This document shows positions 1 to 6,771 of a DNA stretch of 8,270 nucleotides, one piece after another. The position numbers and the translations under genes are program-made. The notes under the pieces are model-generated. The model searched no databases, was not told the origin of the DNA, and saw only the letters and a list, made by a program, of their open reading frames with translations. Location: the NCBI GenBank assembly GCA_002694855.1, contig NZNL01000008.1, positions 27,075 to 35,344 of the forward strand, read 5' to 3'. Position 1 is the first letter of the stretch. Every line of letters begins with the position of its first letter. The stretch is from Gammaproteobacteria bacterium. Its GTDB lineage: Bacteria; Pseudomonadota; Gammaproteobacteria; Pseudomonadales; Pseudohongiellaceae.

Positions 1-378
1 GAGGGTGTTGAACCCAAGTTTACGCCTTCTCCTCGGACAATCTTCCTATGTCAACGTAAGACAGAGGGGCTGGGCAAGAACCTAGGAAAAACCACCGGCT
101 GGATCCATAGACTAGGTTTGATAAAGCGCGGCATCAAGATGTTGGCAGGCTGTGCTTACCAGCGTATTGATGATCAAGGACTACATTTGTTAGTTGGTGA
201 TGAACCCAGAGTGCTCGAAGTTGACAATGTGGTAATTTGTGCCGGTCAGGAACCGCTGCGAGAACTAAGTGAAGGGCTTCAAAAGTCCTTTCATCTTATC
301 GGCGGAGCTGATGTGGCGGTAGAACTGGATGCCAAGCGAGCTATCGATCAGGGCACCCGCTTGGCTGCCATACTATAG
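1..378 (+). CDS. fadH: 2,4-dienoyl-CoA reductase (NADPH), C-terminal part (cut by left edge)
   Basis: This frame is open from base 1 to a TAG at 376-378 and gives 125 residues. They match the end of the FAD/NADPH-binding half of bacterial FadH (E. coli enzyme about 670 aa). Visible landmarks are LGKTTGWIHR (residues 28-37), VVICAGQEP (about 77-85), and HLIGGADVAVELDAKRAID followed by GTRLA at the end. FadH is a cytoplasmic iron-sulfur flavoenzyme that reduces 2,4-dienoyl-CoA, so that fatty acids with double bonds at even positions can enter beta-oxidation. The old-yellow-enzyme barrel and the 4Fe-4S cysteines lie outside the window. The C-terminus looks complete and undamaged. The gene converges on the minus-strand block and ends only 21 nt from the next stop codon. 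Identity rests on remembered similarity over a well-conserved stretch and is strong. Confidence 0.93.
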   Translation, partial: EGVEPKFTPSPRTIFLCQRKTEGLGKNLGKTTGWIHRLGLIKRGIKMLAGCAYQRIDDQGLHLLVGDEPRVLEVDNVVICAGQEPLRELSEGLQKSFHLIGGADVAVELDAKRAIDQGTRLAAIL

Positions 379-407
379 AAAACCCATAACTTCTATTTTT
401 TATAGTA
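371..407. terminator. AT-rich inverted repeat spanning both convergent stop codons (possible bidirectional terminator)
   Basis: TACTATAGAAAA (371-382) pairs with TTTTTTATAGTA (396-407). This gives a 12-bp stem with eleven Watson-Crick pairs and one G-T wobble (378/400), around a 13-nt loop. The fadH TAG (376-378) lies in the left arm and the hydrolase TAA (400-402) in the right arm. The right arm carries a run of six T, and the opposite strand gives a similar run. The stem is AT-rich, so it would be a weak intrinsic terminator. Its placement exactly between convergent genes supports the role. Function is inferred. Confidence 0.45.
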
Positions 408-1239
408 GATGTTTCTTGAACCACTCAAGGCGAGCTGAGTCAGCCCTCTGCGCGTCTTCGCCTTGGAACCCATGCCCTCCTCCAGGAATAGTAATAAATT
501 GTGACTCGACATTCTTTTTCTGAAATTCCTCATGCATGATTACTGAGTTTTCAATGTCAACTAGCCCATCTGCGTCACCATGGATCAATAGGGTTGGCGG
601 ATCATCAGGATCAGCGTGGAGGATTGGAGAGATCGATGCTGCCTTGTCTGGATCGAAATTCAAAGCTGGAAATCTCTCTGACCAAGAGCCTGGTCCAGCG
701 AGTTGACGTAGATCTACTGGTGGAAAATAGGCAACAACAGCAGCCACTAAATTATCCTGGCGCATGACTTCGTCATCTGCATTCGGATCACCCATATCGG
801 CATCAAGACCAAGCATCAGTGACAAATGACCTCCTGCGCTGCCACCGGTGACACCAATTCTGTCCGGATCGATACTATGCTGTTCGGCTCGCAATTTGAT
901 ATGACGGATCGCGCGACTCACATCTGAATAGGCATCGGGAACGTGATAACGCGGTGCACTTCCATGATAAACAGGGATGACTGTAAACCCAGCTTCCAGC
1001 ATGTCTTCAAAACGCTGCGATAGAAACTCCGCTGGGGTCCAACGTGAAAACCAGCCACCACTCATCATAAAGACTATAGCAGCACCGTTAGCATTATCTG
1101 GTTCGATGACATCATAGATCAACGCTAAACCATCTTTGTGCCCGTAAACGACATCTGATTTGATGGTTACATCAGCAAAGCTATAGAAGCTGATTGTTAG
1201 CATGCAAATTGGTGCCAAGTAGTTTTTTAATTTTCTCAT
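400..1239 (-). CDS. secreted alpha/beta hydrolase (esterase-like, GGSAGG nucleophile elbow)
   Basis: The 279-residue product starts with a signal peptide: basic MRKLKN, a hydrophobic stretch to about residue 20, and a likely signal peptidase I site after SFA (22/23). It should therefore be exported. The fold is alpha/beta hydrolase of the BD-FAE/esterase-lipase type. The nucleophile elbow is TGGSAGGH, with Ser134. The probable acid is Asp224 in LLIHGDADGLVD, and the base is His256 in GGGHGF. The oxyanion-hole region reads MSGGW (59-63) in place of the usual HGGGW. The AGGAG at 1252-1256 lies 12 nt before the ATG and overlaps the upstream gene's stop, so translation may be coupled. It is the last gene of the minus-strand block. 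Esterase activity on a short acyl or carbohydrate ester is the family expectation. The substrate cannot be read from the sequence, and a peptidase relative is possible. Confidence 0.82.
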   Translation of the reverse strand: MRKLKNYLAPICMLTISFYSFADVTIKSDVVYGHKDGLALIYDVIEPDNANGAAIVFMMSGGWFSRWTPAEFLSQRFEDMLEAGFTVIPVYHGSAPRYHVPDAYSDVSRAIRHIKLRAEQHSIDPDRIGVTGGSAGGHLSLMLGLDADMGDPNADDEVMRQDNLVAAVVAYFPPVDLRQLAGPGSWSERFPALNFDPDKAASISPILHADPDDPPTLLIHGDADGLVDIENSVIMHEEFQKKNVESQFITIPGGGHGFQGEDAQRADSARLEWFKKHLL

Positions 1240-1254
1240 GATTTGATCGAACTC

Positions 1255-2166
1255 CTATTTGTCTCTTAGCAAATTTCCTGGGGAATACTGATCTGTCAGA
1301 ATGCGTCGGCTCATGTCCCAATCTATCCGTGTGGACAGGCGTCGAGGATAGTCTAAAATCGGGATGCCATACTTCTCCAAACTTTCAGCAATACGTCGCG
1401 CTTCAGCAACAAGTTCGCCTCTTGGGGGTAATGAGCCTAATTGAGTGATGATAATACGATTCCCAGATGTTGGTAGCCTAAAATTGTAAAACTCATTGAA
1501 CACTCGCTGGTAAGTTACTGATTCGTGGTCATAGAGACGACTGGTTGAAAATGTATTTGCTACCAAGACACCATTCGGACTCAAGATACGCTTTACTTCT
1601 TCTAGAAATTCACGAGTCAACATGTGCTCCGGAATGTAATCGCCACTAAAAGCGTCCAGCACGATATAGTCATAGATTTCGTTACGAATAGCAGCTCGCT
1701 TGATAAAGGGCCGCCCATCTTCTATGGTCACCTTCATGTTCTCAGTTTCTCTAAAGAAGAAAAACTCTTTGGCGACCTTAACAACTGCTTCATCGATTTC
1801 CACAACATCAATTCGGGTATTTGGTAACAGGTCAGAAAAAGTTAGCGGGATCGAACCACCGCCCAATCCGATAATTAGAATTCGTTCCGGTTCAGATTCT
1901 AGCAGTAAGCCCGCAAAACTCATGCGTGTATAATCGAAAACTAGACGGTCGGGATCATCAATCAGAACACACGTCTGGTTGCGATCACCACGATGCACAT
2001 TGAACAAAAGGCAACGCCGATCCTTGACCTGGGTGACGGTAATGTCGCGATACTTGGACCGTTCTTCGTGAATAGTTTCCCCCTTAACTGGGAAACTGCT
2101 CAAAGTGATAAAGCACATTATCGCTAAACTGATTGGTAGATTTGCGTTAAGCCTGTTTGTTTTCAT
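1255..2166 (-). CDS. spermidine-synthase-like (SpeE-fold) protein with N-terminal leader/anchor
   Basis: The 303-residue protein has a class I SAM-binding Rossmann fold of the spermidine synthase superfamily. Motif I is IIGLGGGSIP (98-107), motif II VVEID (121-125), then EDGRPF (149-154), and LDAFSGDYIPEHMLT (170-184) at the catalytic-loop position. True spermidine synthases have GGGDG and D-x-T/S-D-P at these places. Here the motif I Asp is Ser and the DP is absent, so polyamine synthesis is doubtful. Residues 11-29 form a hydrophobic segment after a basic N-terminus: a signal peptide or single membrane anchor, odd for a SAM-using fold. The ATG lies inside the upstream membrane-protein gene (20-nt overlap, different frame) with no clear Shine-Dalgarno sequence, which suggests translational coupling. 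The pair matches the two halves of the fused 'MFS/spermidine synthase' proteins found in other bacteria. Substrate unknown. Confidence 0.8.
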   Translation of the reverse strand: MKTNRLNANLPISLAIMCFITLSSFPVKGETIHEERSKYRDITVTQVKDRRCLLFNVHRGDRNQTCVLIDDPDRLVFDYTRMSFAGLLLESEPERILIIGLGGGSIPLTFSDLLPNTRIDVVEIDEAVVKVAKEFFFFRETENMKVTIEDGRPFIKRAAIRNEIYDYIVLDAFSGDYIPEHMLTREFLEEVKRILSPNGVLVANTFSTSRLYDHESVTYQRVFNEFYNFRLPTSGNRIIITQLGSLPPRGELVAEARRIAESLEKYGIPILDYPRRLSTRIDWDMSRRILTDQYSPGNLLRDK

Positions 2167-2809
2167 AATGACGAGTTTGCTTGACCAATTTTACAGTTTG
2201 CGCATAGCCTATCAAAAGAATTATACATCCAGTTGCGATCAAGGCTACCACAGCACTCCACAGGATTTGGTTTACTTCGAACCACAATACAAAATAAAAA
2301 CTGGTCCCCAAAGTGCCAGCCGCACTGCCGATGGTGGAGATGAAATACAAAAGGCCTGCCATATGCCCGCTGTGTTCATGCGTCTCAACCATGAGCCGTA
2401 CAGAATACGGTGAGATCATACCCAAGATGCTAGTCGGGATAAAAAACAAGAATATCGAAGCGAAAAGAGATCCGTAACGAGGATCTTCAATAGTAAGGAA
2501 GATCGGCTCCATAATGGCATCTGCAAATAGAATTACCGGTAGCGAAAAAACAGCCGCACCTATAAAGAATATTGCGAAGGTCACCGCATTAGGGTTTTGC
2601 GTCGACAACCTGCCACCAATGAGGTAGCCCATCGCCAGTGCCACCATGAAAATGGTGATAATACTGCCCCACACCGAGAGGCTGCCCCCAAAATAAGGTG
2701 ACAAAATGCGGGCCCCCAGCATTTCAATTGTCATTATGCAAAAGCCACTAATAAAGGCCACGCAAGCTACCACGTTCCTTGGCAAAAGCTGGGATCTTGA
2801 CTTACTCAA
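2147..2809 (-). CDS. polytopic membrane protein, N-terminal half of fused MFS/spermidine-synthase-type proteins
   Basis: The 220 residues form about six membrane helices (roughly 12-33, 45-66, 76-98, 113-133, 150-174, 182-204) and a basic C-terminal tail. Conserved landmarks of the membrane domain in fused spermidine-synthase-like proteins are TIEMLGARILSPYFGGSLSV (27-46), GYLIGGRL (61-68) and MISPYSVRLM (131-140). The usual C-terminal enzyme domain is missing here and is encoded by the next gene, which starts inside this one. The start must be non-ATG: the frame reaches an upstream stop at 2837-2839, and TTG at 2807-2809 is the best codon before the first helix. Only a weak GGCGG precedes it, and a 5-bp hairpin (2819-2836) sits just upstream. 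The role is unknown. Transport or membrane partnership with the SpeE-like protein is inference. Confidence 0.78.
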   Translation of the reverse strand: MSKSRSQLLPRNVVACVAFISGFCIMTIEMLGARILSPYFGGSLSVWGSIITIFMVALAMGYLIGGRLSTQNPNAVTFAIFFIGAAVFSLPVILFADAIMEPIFLTIEDPRYGSLFASIFLFFIPTSILGMISPYSVRLMVETHEHSGHMAGLLYFISTIGSAAGTLGTSFYFVLWFEVNQILWSAVVALIATGCIILLIGYAQTVKLVKQTRHYENKQA

Positions 2810-2928
2810 TGGATACCGCCAGTAGGTTGTAACTGGTTATTGTTTTAAGACCGGTAAAAGTACCACTGCAAGGCAGGGAATTAAAAGGATTTAAGTCTAT
2901 CAATCCGGATACTGTGGTATTCGACCTG
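2810..2928 (-). promoter_or_regulatory. 119-nt gap with a possible weak promoter for the three downstream genes
   Basis: This is the largest gap inside the minus-strand block. On the minus strand TTGCAG (2871-2866), a 17-nt spacer and TTAAAA (2848-2843) could form a weak sigma-70 promoter about 30 nt before the TTG start. Each box matches consensus at only about three positions. A short hairpin (CTGC 2866-2869 / GCAG 2873-2876) has no convincing U-tract, so I do not call it a terminator. The gap is the most likely point where the acyl-CoA genes and the membrane/SpeE/hydrolase genes are transcriptionally separated, but that is inference. Confidence 0.2.
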
Positions 2929-3732
2929 CTACCCAGCGAATCGTTCTTGGCGGGATCCTAAGTTGCTTCCGCCATCAAGAGCAATAATCTGGCCCGTCAC
3001 GTACTTGGCCGCCTCCGAGGCAAGGTAAATAGCAAGGCCGACCATATCCTCTGGGCAACCGATTCTGCCCATTGGATTATGAGCTTCAATCTGGTCACGA
3101 TAATTAGTTAGCATATAATCCATCATCTGACTCTCGAAGGGGCCTGGGGCGATAGCATTTACTGTAAGCCCCTTCGAAGCGAGTCTAACGGAAAGATTCT
3201 TAGTTAAAAAATGTACCGCGGCTTTGCTAGCGCCATAAGCAAAGTTATCAGTAGTCGATACACGCAGACCATCAATTGAACCTATGTTGATTATCCGGCT
3301 CGGGTTCTCCAATGTGGCATTCTTAGTTAACAGCGGCATCAAGTCTCGAGTCAGCATGAAGATAGCCCTCACGTTAATATTCATGACCTTGTCATAACCT
3401 TCGTCCGGATATTCTTCAAAGGCTGCACCCCAAGCCGCTCCGGCATTGTTTACTAAAATATCGATTCTTTCCTCATGTGATTTTATTTGCTCTACAAAGC
3501 TTTCACGGCCTTCTTTGGATGAGAGATCAGCAGGAAATGCGATGCACTCGCCTTTCTTCGATAATTCCTCCGCGGTTCGCAGACAAGCTTCCGCTTTGCG
3601 CGCAGTGATGTAGGTTTTTACACCATTTTCTACGTATCCCTCTGCTATCATTTTACCGATGCCCCGGGAGCCTCCTGTAACTATTGCTGTCTTACCCGCG
3701 ATAGAAAACAATTCGTTAATATTAAATGACAT
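2929..3732 (-). CDS. short-chain dehydrogenase/reductase, RhlG-like (3-ketoacyl reductase type)
   Basis: This is a classical SDR of 267 aa, the usual length. The cofactor loop is TGGSRGIG (19-26). Arg45-Lys46 after the second strand favour NADP(H). NNAG is at 95-98, and the catalytic tetrad is Asn120, Ser152 (INIGSIDG), Tyr166 and Lys170 (YGASK). The IAPGPF loop (194-199) and a C-terminal TGQIIALDGG complete the fold. The layout and several stretches (ILVNNAGAAWGAA, ENPSRIINIGS, MGRIGCPEDM) resemble Pseudomonas RhlG, an NADPH-dependent beta-ketoacyl reductase. In this operon it more likely oxidises or reduces a hydroxy/keto acyl-CoA intermediate. The start is secure: GAGGA (3740-3744) lies 7 nt before the ATG and overlaps the kinase gene's TGA, so the two are probably translationally coupled. 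The fold is certain; the substrate is inferred. Confidence 0.9.
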   Translation of the reverse strand: MSFNINELFSIAGKTAIVTGGSRGIGKMIAEGYVENGVKTYITARKAEACLRTAEELSKKGECIAFPADLSSKEGRESFVEQIKSHEERIDILVNNAGAAWGAAFEEYPDEGYDKVMNINVRAIFMLTRDLMPLLTKNATLENPSRIINIGSIDGLRVSTTDNFAYGASKAAVHFLTKNLSVRLASKGLTVNAIAPGPFESQMMDYMLTNYRDQIEAHNPMGRIGCPEDMVGLAIYLASEAAKYVTGQIIALDGGSNLGSRQERFAG

Positions 3733-3742
3733 AATTCGGTCC

Positions 3743-4822
3743 TCAGGTTGTTATTTCGCCACGGATTATGAGTTCACACATCCGTTGCAGCACATGAGCT
3801 TTTTTAAGAAACCCAGCAAAACGCTCGTCCTTAGTGAGGCCATGGTAATACCGATAGTATATTTGCTGACCGATAACACATAGACGAAACAATCCAAAAC
3901 AAAAATAGAATGGAAAATTGTTTATCGCCAAACCGGTCCGTTGTTGGAAGCGATCGATAATTTCGGCTCGTATCGGAGCCCCTTCCATATCTGATGGCAT
4001 TGTGCGGGATTCTCGGAAGAAATCTGGATCATTGACCTGAGTCCAGTAACCCAGAGTACAACCAAGATCCATCAATGGGTCTCCAACTGTCGCCATTTCC
4101 CAATCCAGAACACCGATTACTTTCAGCGGATCCTGTGCATCGAAAATCACATTATCTAGCTTATAGTCATTATGAATCACACTTGCCTTGCCACTCTCTA
4201 ACGGCATGTTATCGTTAAGCCACTGGATGGTCATATCGCAATTAACTGTATCGGGAGTCACGGCATCTGCCCATCGTCTGCACCACCCTTCGACCTGACG
4301 TCTGACATAACCCTCTGGCTTGCCAAAATTCTCCAACCCAGCCTCCGCTAAATCAACAGAATGCAACTCACCAAGCACGTCAAAAAAATTAAACAATTGC
4401 TTCCTGATCAGATCCGGCGAAAGGTGCAGATTTTTCGGATAATCCCGCCTAATAATCAGCCCCTGAATATAATTCATCAAGTAAAAATCACAGCCAACAA
4501 CGCTGTGATCATCACAAAAGTGCAGAGGGGCCGGGCCATAGGGATAAACGTCTTTAATTGCCGAGAGAATCCTGTATTCACGCGACATATCGTGGGCACT
4601 CTTTACCCTACTGCCAAAAGGTGGTCGTCTTAAAACCCAGCTCTCGTCACCGTTGGTTAACAGGTAGGTCAGATTGGAATGACCGCCGGGAAACTGTTTT
4701 ATTTCTAGGCCAGCTACTTTGTTACCCAATACAGGCTCAAGATGCTGCTTAAGTGCATCGAGATCGAGGCCCTCTCCTTCTCTGACATCACTCGCTTTGT
4801 CGATTAAATCACTAGCTATCAA
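3743..4822 (-). CDS. APH-fold phosphotransferase (ACAD10/ACAD11 kinase domain / LvaA-like)
   Basis: The 359-residue protein is a kinase of the aminoglycoside/choline phosphotransferase fold, in the branch associated with acyl-CoA dehydrogenases. The glycine-containing loop is QFPGGHSNLTY (43-53), followed by VLRRPP (63-68). The catalytic loop is IHNDYKLDN (216-224), with Asp219 and Asn224, and the metal-binding segment is VLDWEMATVGDPLMDLG (238-254), with Asp240. Characterised relatives (LvaA in Pseudomonas levulinate degradation; the kinase domains of ACAD10/11) phosphorylate the 4-hydroxyl of 4-hydroxyacyl-CoA. Antibiotic resistance is not suggested. The first in-frame ATG is residue 79, after the ATP loop, so the start must be non-ATG. 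TTG at 4820-4822 with GGA 6 nt upstream is chosen; ATT at 4826-4828 is an alternative. It sits 39 nt after the phosphatase gene and overlaps the SDR ribosome site. The exact substrate is unknown. Confidence 0.87.
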   Translation of the reverse strand: MIASDLIDKASDVREGEGLDLDALKQHLEPVLGNKVAGLEIKQFPGGHSNLTYLLTNGDESWVLRRPPFGSRVKSAHDMSREYRILSAIKDVYPYGPAPLHFCDDHSVVGCDFYLMNYIQGLIIRRDYPKNLHLSPDLIRKQLFNFFDVLGELHSVDLAEAGLENFGKPEGYVRRQVEGWCRRWADAVTPDTVNCDMTIQWLNDNMPLESGKASVIHNDYKLDNVIFDAQDPLKVIGVLDWEMATVGDPLMDLGCTLGYWTQVNDPDFFRESRTMPSDMEGAPIRAEIIDRFQQRTGLAINNFPFYFCFGLFRLCVIGQQIYYRYYHGLTKDERFAGFLKKAHVLQRMCELIIRGEITT

Positions 4823-4861
4823 AACAATTCCAAGGTTATTTGACCCACCCCGCCAAATCGA

Positions 4862-5572
4862 TCACCGGTAGGTCACCATATGCTTTAGTCCTTTCCTTTC
4901 AAGGTGCGGCAGGCTATTAAATTGCGTAAGTGAGATCTTATCATTTCCGTATTTAATTCGGGTTACTGAACTGTTATACACCATCCAGTTAAGGGCAATA
5001 ACCTGCTTATCTGGTAATTGCAATACGCTCTGCAATGCCATGGCGATGACACCTCCAGAAGTGGAGATCAACACGCGACTGCCAGAAGAGTGCGAAGCCA
5101 TAATCTCACTCAGAGCTCCATGCACCCGATCCTGAAACGTGGACCATTGCTCAAACTCAGAATCCTGAAGGCTGGGCTTAAGCTGATTTTGTATCCACTT
5201 TGCTGTCGCAGCTTCAAAAACTCGCTGGAATAGCTTTTCTTCTCTTATAGGCCAGTGTAACTCAGGGTCGAGACCTTCGGCAGTTGAGTGATTACGGAGG
5301 TAAATTTGGATGAGAGGATCAGCGTTGTATTCATTCAAAGCCGGACGTTCAATCAGTTCAGTTTGTTTGTTTTTAAGCAGGGATACTAACTCCGCAGCGG
5401 TCTCCTTCTGTCGTTGTAAGGTCCCACTGTACATGAAATCAAATTCTTGGCCTGTTTGTTGCCAGTGCCGAGCAAGTATTCGTACCTGTTCGAGACCTCG
5501 CTCACTGAGCTTGTCATAGGTTTCTTTACCGAAAGAGGCCTGCCCATGACGAACGAAAATCAATTCACTCAT
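4862..5572 (-). CDS. histidine phosphatase (phosphoglycerate mutase-like) fold protein lacking the second His
   Basis: The 236-residue protein has the N-terminal FVRHGQASFG (6-15) of the histidine phosphatase superfamily, with the phosphate-accepting His9 and Arg8. Arg54 in SGTLQRQKETA and Glu81 in LNEYNAD fit the phosphate-pocket Arg and the acidic residue. The second histidine, normally in a [SV]-H-G-G motif near the C-terminus, is replaced: the sequence is ISTSGGVIA (169-177), with Ser172 at that position. Similar TSGG forms occur, as far as I recall, in relatives that sit with acyl-CoA dehydrogenase genes, so this is probably a subfamily trait. Dephosphorylation of a pathway intermediate or a binding-only role are both possible; glycolytic mutase activity is unlikely. 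The gene begins with ATG, without a strong Shine-Dalgarno sequence, 17 nt after the small-subunit dehydrogenase stop. Confidence 0.85.
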   Translation of the reverse strand: MSELIFVRHGQASFGKETYDKLSERGLEQVRILARHWQQTGQEFDFMYSGTLQRQKETAAELVSLLKNKQTELIERPALNEYNADPLIQIYLRNHSTAEGLDPELHWPIREEKLFQRVFEAATAKWIQNQLKPSLQDSEFEQWSTFQDRVHGALSEIMASHSSGSRVLISTSGGVIAMALQSVLQLPDKQVIALNWMVYNSSVTRIKYGNDKISLTQFNSLPHLERKGLKHMVTYR

Positions 5573-5589
5573 GACAAAGCGCCACTGAA

Positions 5590-6723
5590 CTAAAGCGAGG
5601 AAAATCTTGCAGTGTGATAGTCGGTATTACCAAACTGAATATCGATAGCTGTTACGCGCTTAAACAGATGTCCCACATCGAGTTCTTCCGTCATACCGAT
5701 ACCACCGTGAATCTGTATGGCCTCTTGGCCAACTTTTTCAATGGCCTTACCTACGCGACTCTTGGCGGCGGACACAGCCTTACTTTTTTCCACATCATTC
5801 TCAGTGCTATCGAGCTTCATAGCAGCCATAATCACGATGGATCGCGCTAACTGGCATTCGATAAACATATCAGCCATGCGATGCTGTAGTGCCTGAAAAG
5901 TTCCAATCGGCGTACCGAACTGCTTCCTTGTCTTGCTGTATTCCACTGTTTTTTGCAATAGGGCCTCGAGTGCTCCCACTGCTTCTGCGCTAACGGCGAC
6001 CGTTGCTCGATCAATTACCGCCTCCAAAGCGGGTAGAGCTCCCCCAGCTTCTCCCAACCTTGCACTCAGTGGAACACTAACCGAAGCAAAACTAATCTGG
6101 GCAGCTTTCTTACCATCGACATTGGTGTAAGGCTGAATTGAGAGACCATCGCTGTCGTTATCAACAAGGAATATCGAGATACCGTTCCTATCGGTCTGTG
6201 CTCCAGATTCTCTCGCTACCAAAAGTAACTTGTCGGCATTGGAACCGTTTAAAACATTTATCTTCTCACCGTTTAGCCTTACCTGATCACCCTCGACAGT
6301 TGCAGTTGTAGTTACGTTGGACAGGTTAAACCGACTGCCAGTCTCAGCATACGCACAAGCAAGTTGTAACTTGCCTTCCATGAGAGGCCCTAATAGTTCA
6401 GTTTTTTGGCCTTTCTCTCCCAACGCACTAACCAACCCGCCACCAAGAATAGCAGTAGGAGTGAACGGTTCTACAAGGTTAGCTTTGCCAAACTCATCCA
6501 TCATTACGGTGAGATCCACCGCAGAACCACCAAATCCGCCGTCCTCTTCGCAAAAGGGGACGGTTAACCAACCAAGCTCAGCAAACAACTCCCAATTTTC
6601 GTTGCTGTATCCGTTTTCACTCGCGATGATCTTCGCGCGTGTAGCGAATTCATAATTCTTTTGTACAAACTTCTGTACACTTTCCTGGAGCATCTGTTGT
6701 TCTTCTGTGTATGAAAAATCCAA
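5590..6723 (-). CDS. acyl-CoA dehydrogenase, small (PimD-like) subunit
   Basis: The 377-residue flavoprotein belongs to the acyl-CoA dehydrogenase family and resembles PimD, the small subunit of pimeloyl-CoA dehydrogenase. It opens with MDFSYTEEQQMLQ and GLPF-like GWLTVPFCEEDGGFGGS (51-67). The FAD diphosphate-binding TRKQFGTPIGTFQ (265-277) and QIHGGIGMTEEL (337-348) are intact. Neither usual catalytic Glu is present: the helix position has Asp238 (VIDRATVA), and the C-terminal YEGT position reads FGNT (364-367). This suggests it works only with the large subunit encoded just upstream. The start is TTG at 6721-6723: an in-frame TAA lies two codons upstream, and GAGG (6732-6735) is 8 nt away. 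The predicted reaction is alpha,beta-dehydrogenation of an acyl-CoA in the cytoplasm, with electrons passed to ETF. The chain type (dicarboxylic, branched, steroid side chain) is not determinable. Confidence 0.9.
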   Translation of the reverse strand: MDFSYTEEQQMLQESVQKFVQKNYEFATRAKIIASENGYSNENWELFAELGWLTVPFCEEDGGFGGSAVDLTVMMDEFGKANLVEPFTPTAILGGGLVSALGEKGQKTELLGPLMEGKLQLACAYAETGSRFNLSNVTTTATVEGDQVRLNGEKINVLNGSNADKLLLVARESGAQTDRNGISIFLVDNDSDGLSIQPYTNVDGKKAAQISFASVSVPLSARLGEAGGALPALEAVIDRATVAVSAEAVGALEALLQKTVEYSKTRKQFGTPIGTFQALQHRMADMFIECQLARSIVIMAAMKLDSTENDVEKSKAVSAAKSRVGKAIEKVGQEAIQIHGGIGMTEELDVGHLFKRVTAIDIQFGNTDYHTARFSSL

Positions 6724-6731
6724 CTTTTATA

Positions 6732-6735
6732 CCTC
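6732..6735 (-). promoter_or_regulatory. ribosome binding site (GAGG) that fixes a TTG start
   Basis: The minus strand reads TGAGGTATAAAAGTTG. GAGG lies 8 nt before the TTG at 6723-6721, and the in-frame TAA at 6729-6727 excludes any longer product. Together they establish TTG as the start of the small dehydrogenase subunit. Confidence 0.75.
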
Positions 6736-6771
6736 ATTAACGCCGGCGTATTTTTTCTGGCTTAGTTTTTC

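Noticed and set aside
329..523. 64-codon plus-strand frame bridging the convergent junction
   Set aside because: It overlaps fadH out of frame and then runs antisense to the hydrolase; there is no independent support.
1255..2166. Genuine spermidine synthase (speE)
   Set aside because: The GGGDG and D-x-T/S-D-P features are missing, and the protein has an N-terminal leader.
2105..2413. 102-codon plus-strand frame across the membrane/SpeE overlap
   Set aside because: Both opposite-strand genes have clear conserved motifs; this frame has none.
1255..2809. Frameshifted single fused gene
   Set aside because: The downstream half has its own ATG and a well-formed leader, and both halves look complete, so a natural split is more likely than a sequencing error.
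2866..2876. CTGC-AAG-GCAG hairpin as a terminator after the SDR gene
   Set aside because: The stem is four base pairs and no convincing U-tract follows on the minus strand.
3743..4822. Aminoglycoside resistance gene
   Set aside because: The APH fold is shared, but the sequence belongs to the acyl-CoA-associated branch and the neighbours are CoA enzymes.
6317..6655. 112-codon plus-strand frame opposite the small dehydrogenase subunit
   Set aside because: It is a shadow of the codon pattern of the real gene, with low-complexity Pro/Ser/Asn content and no family.
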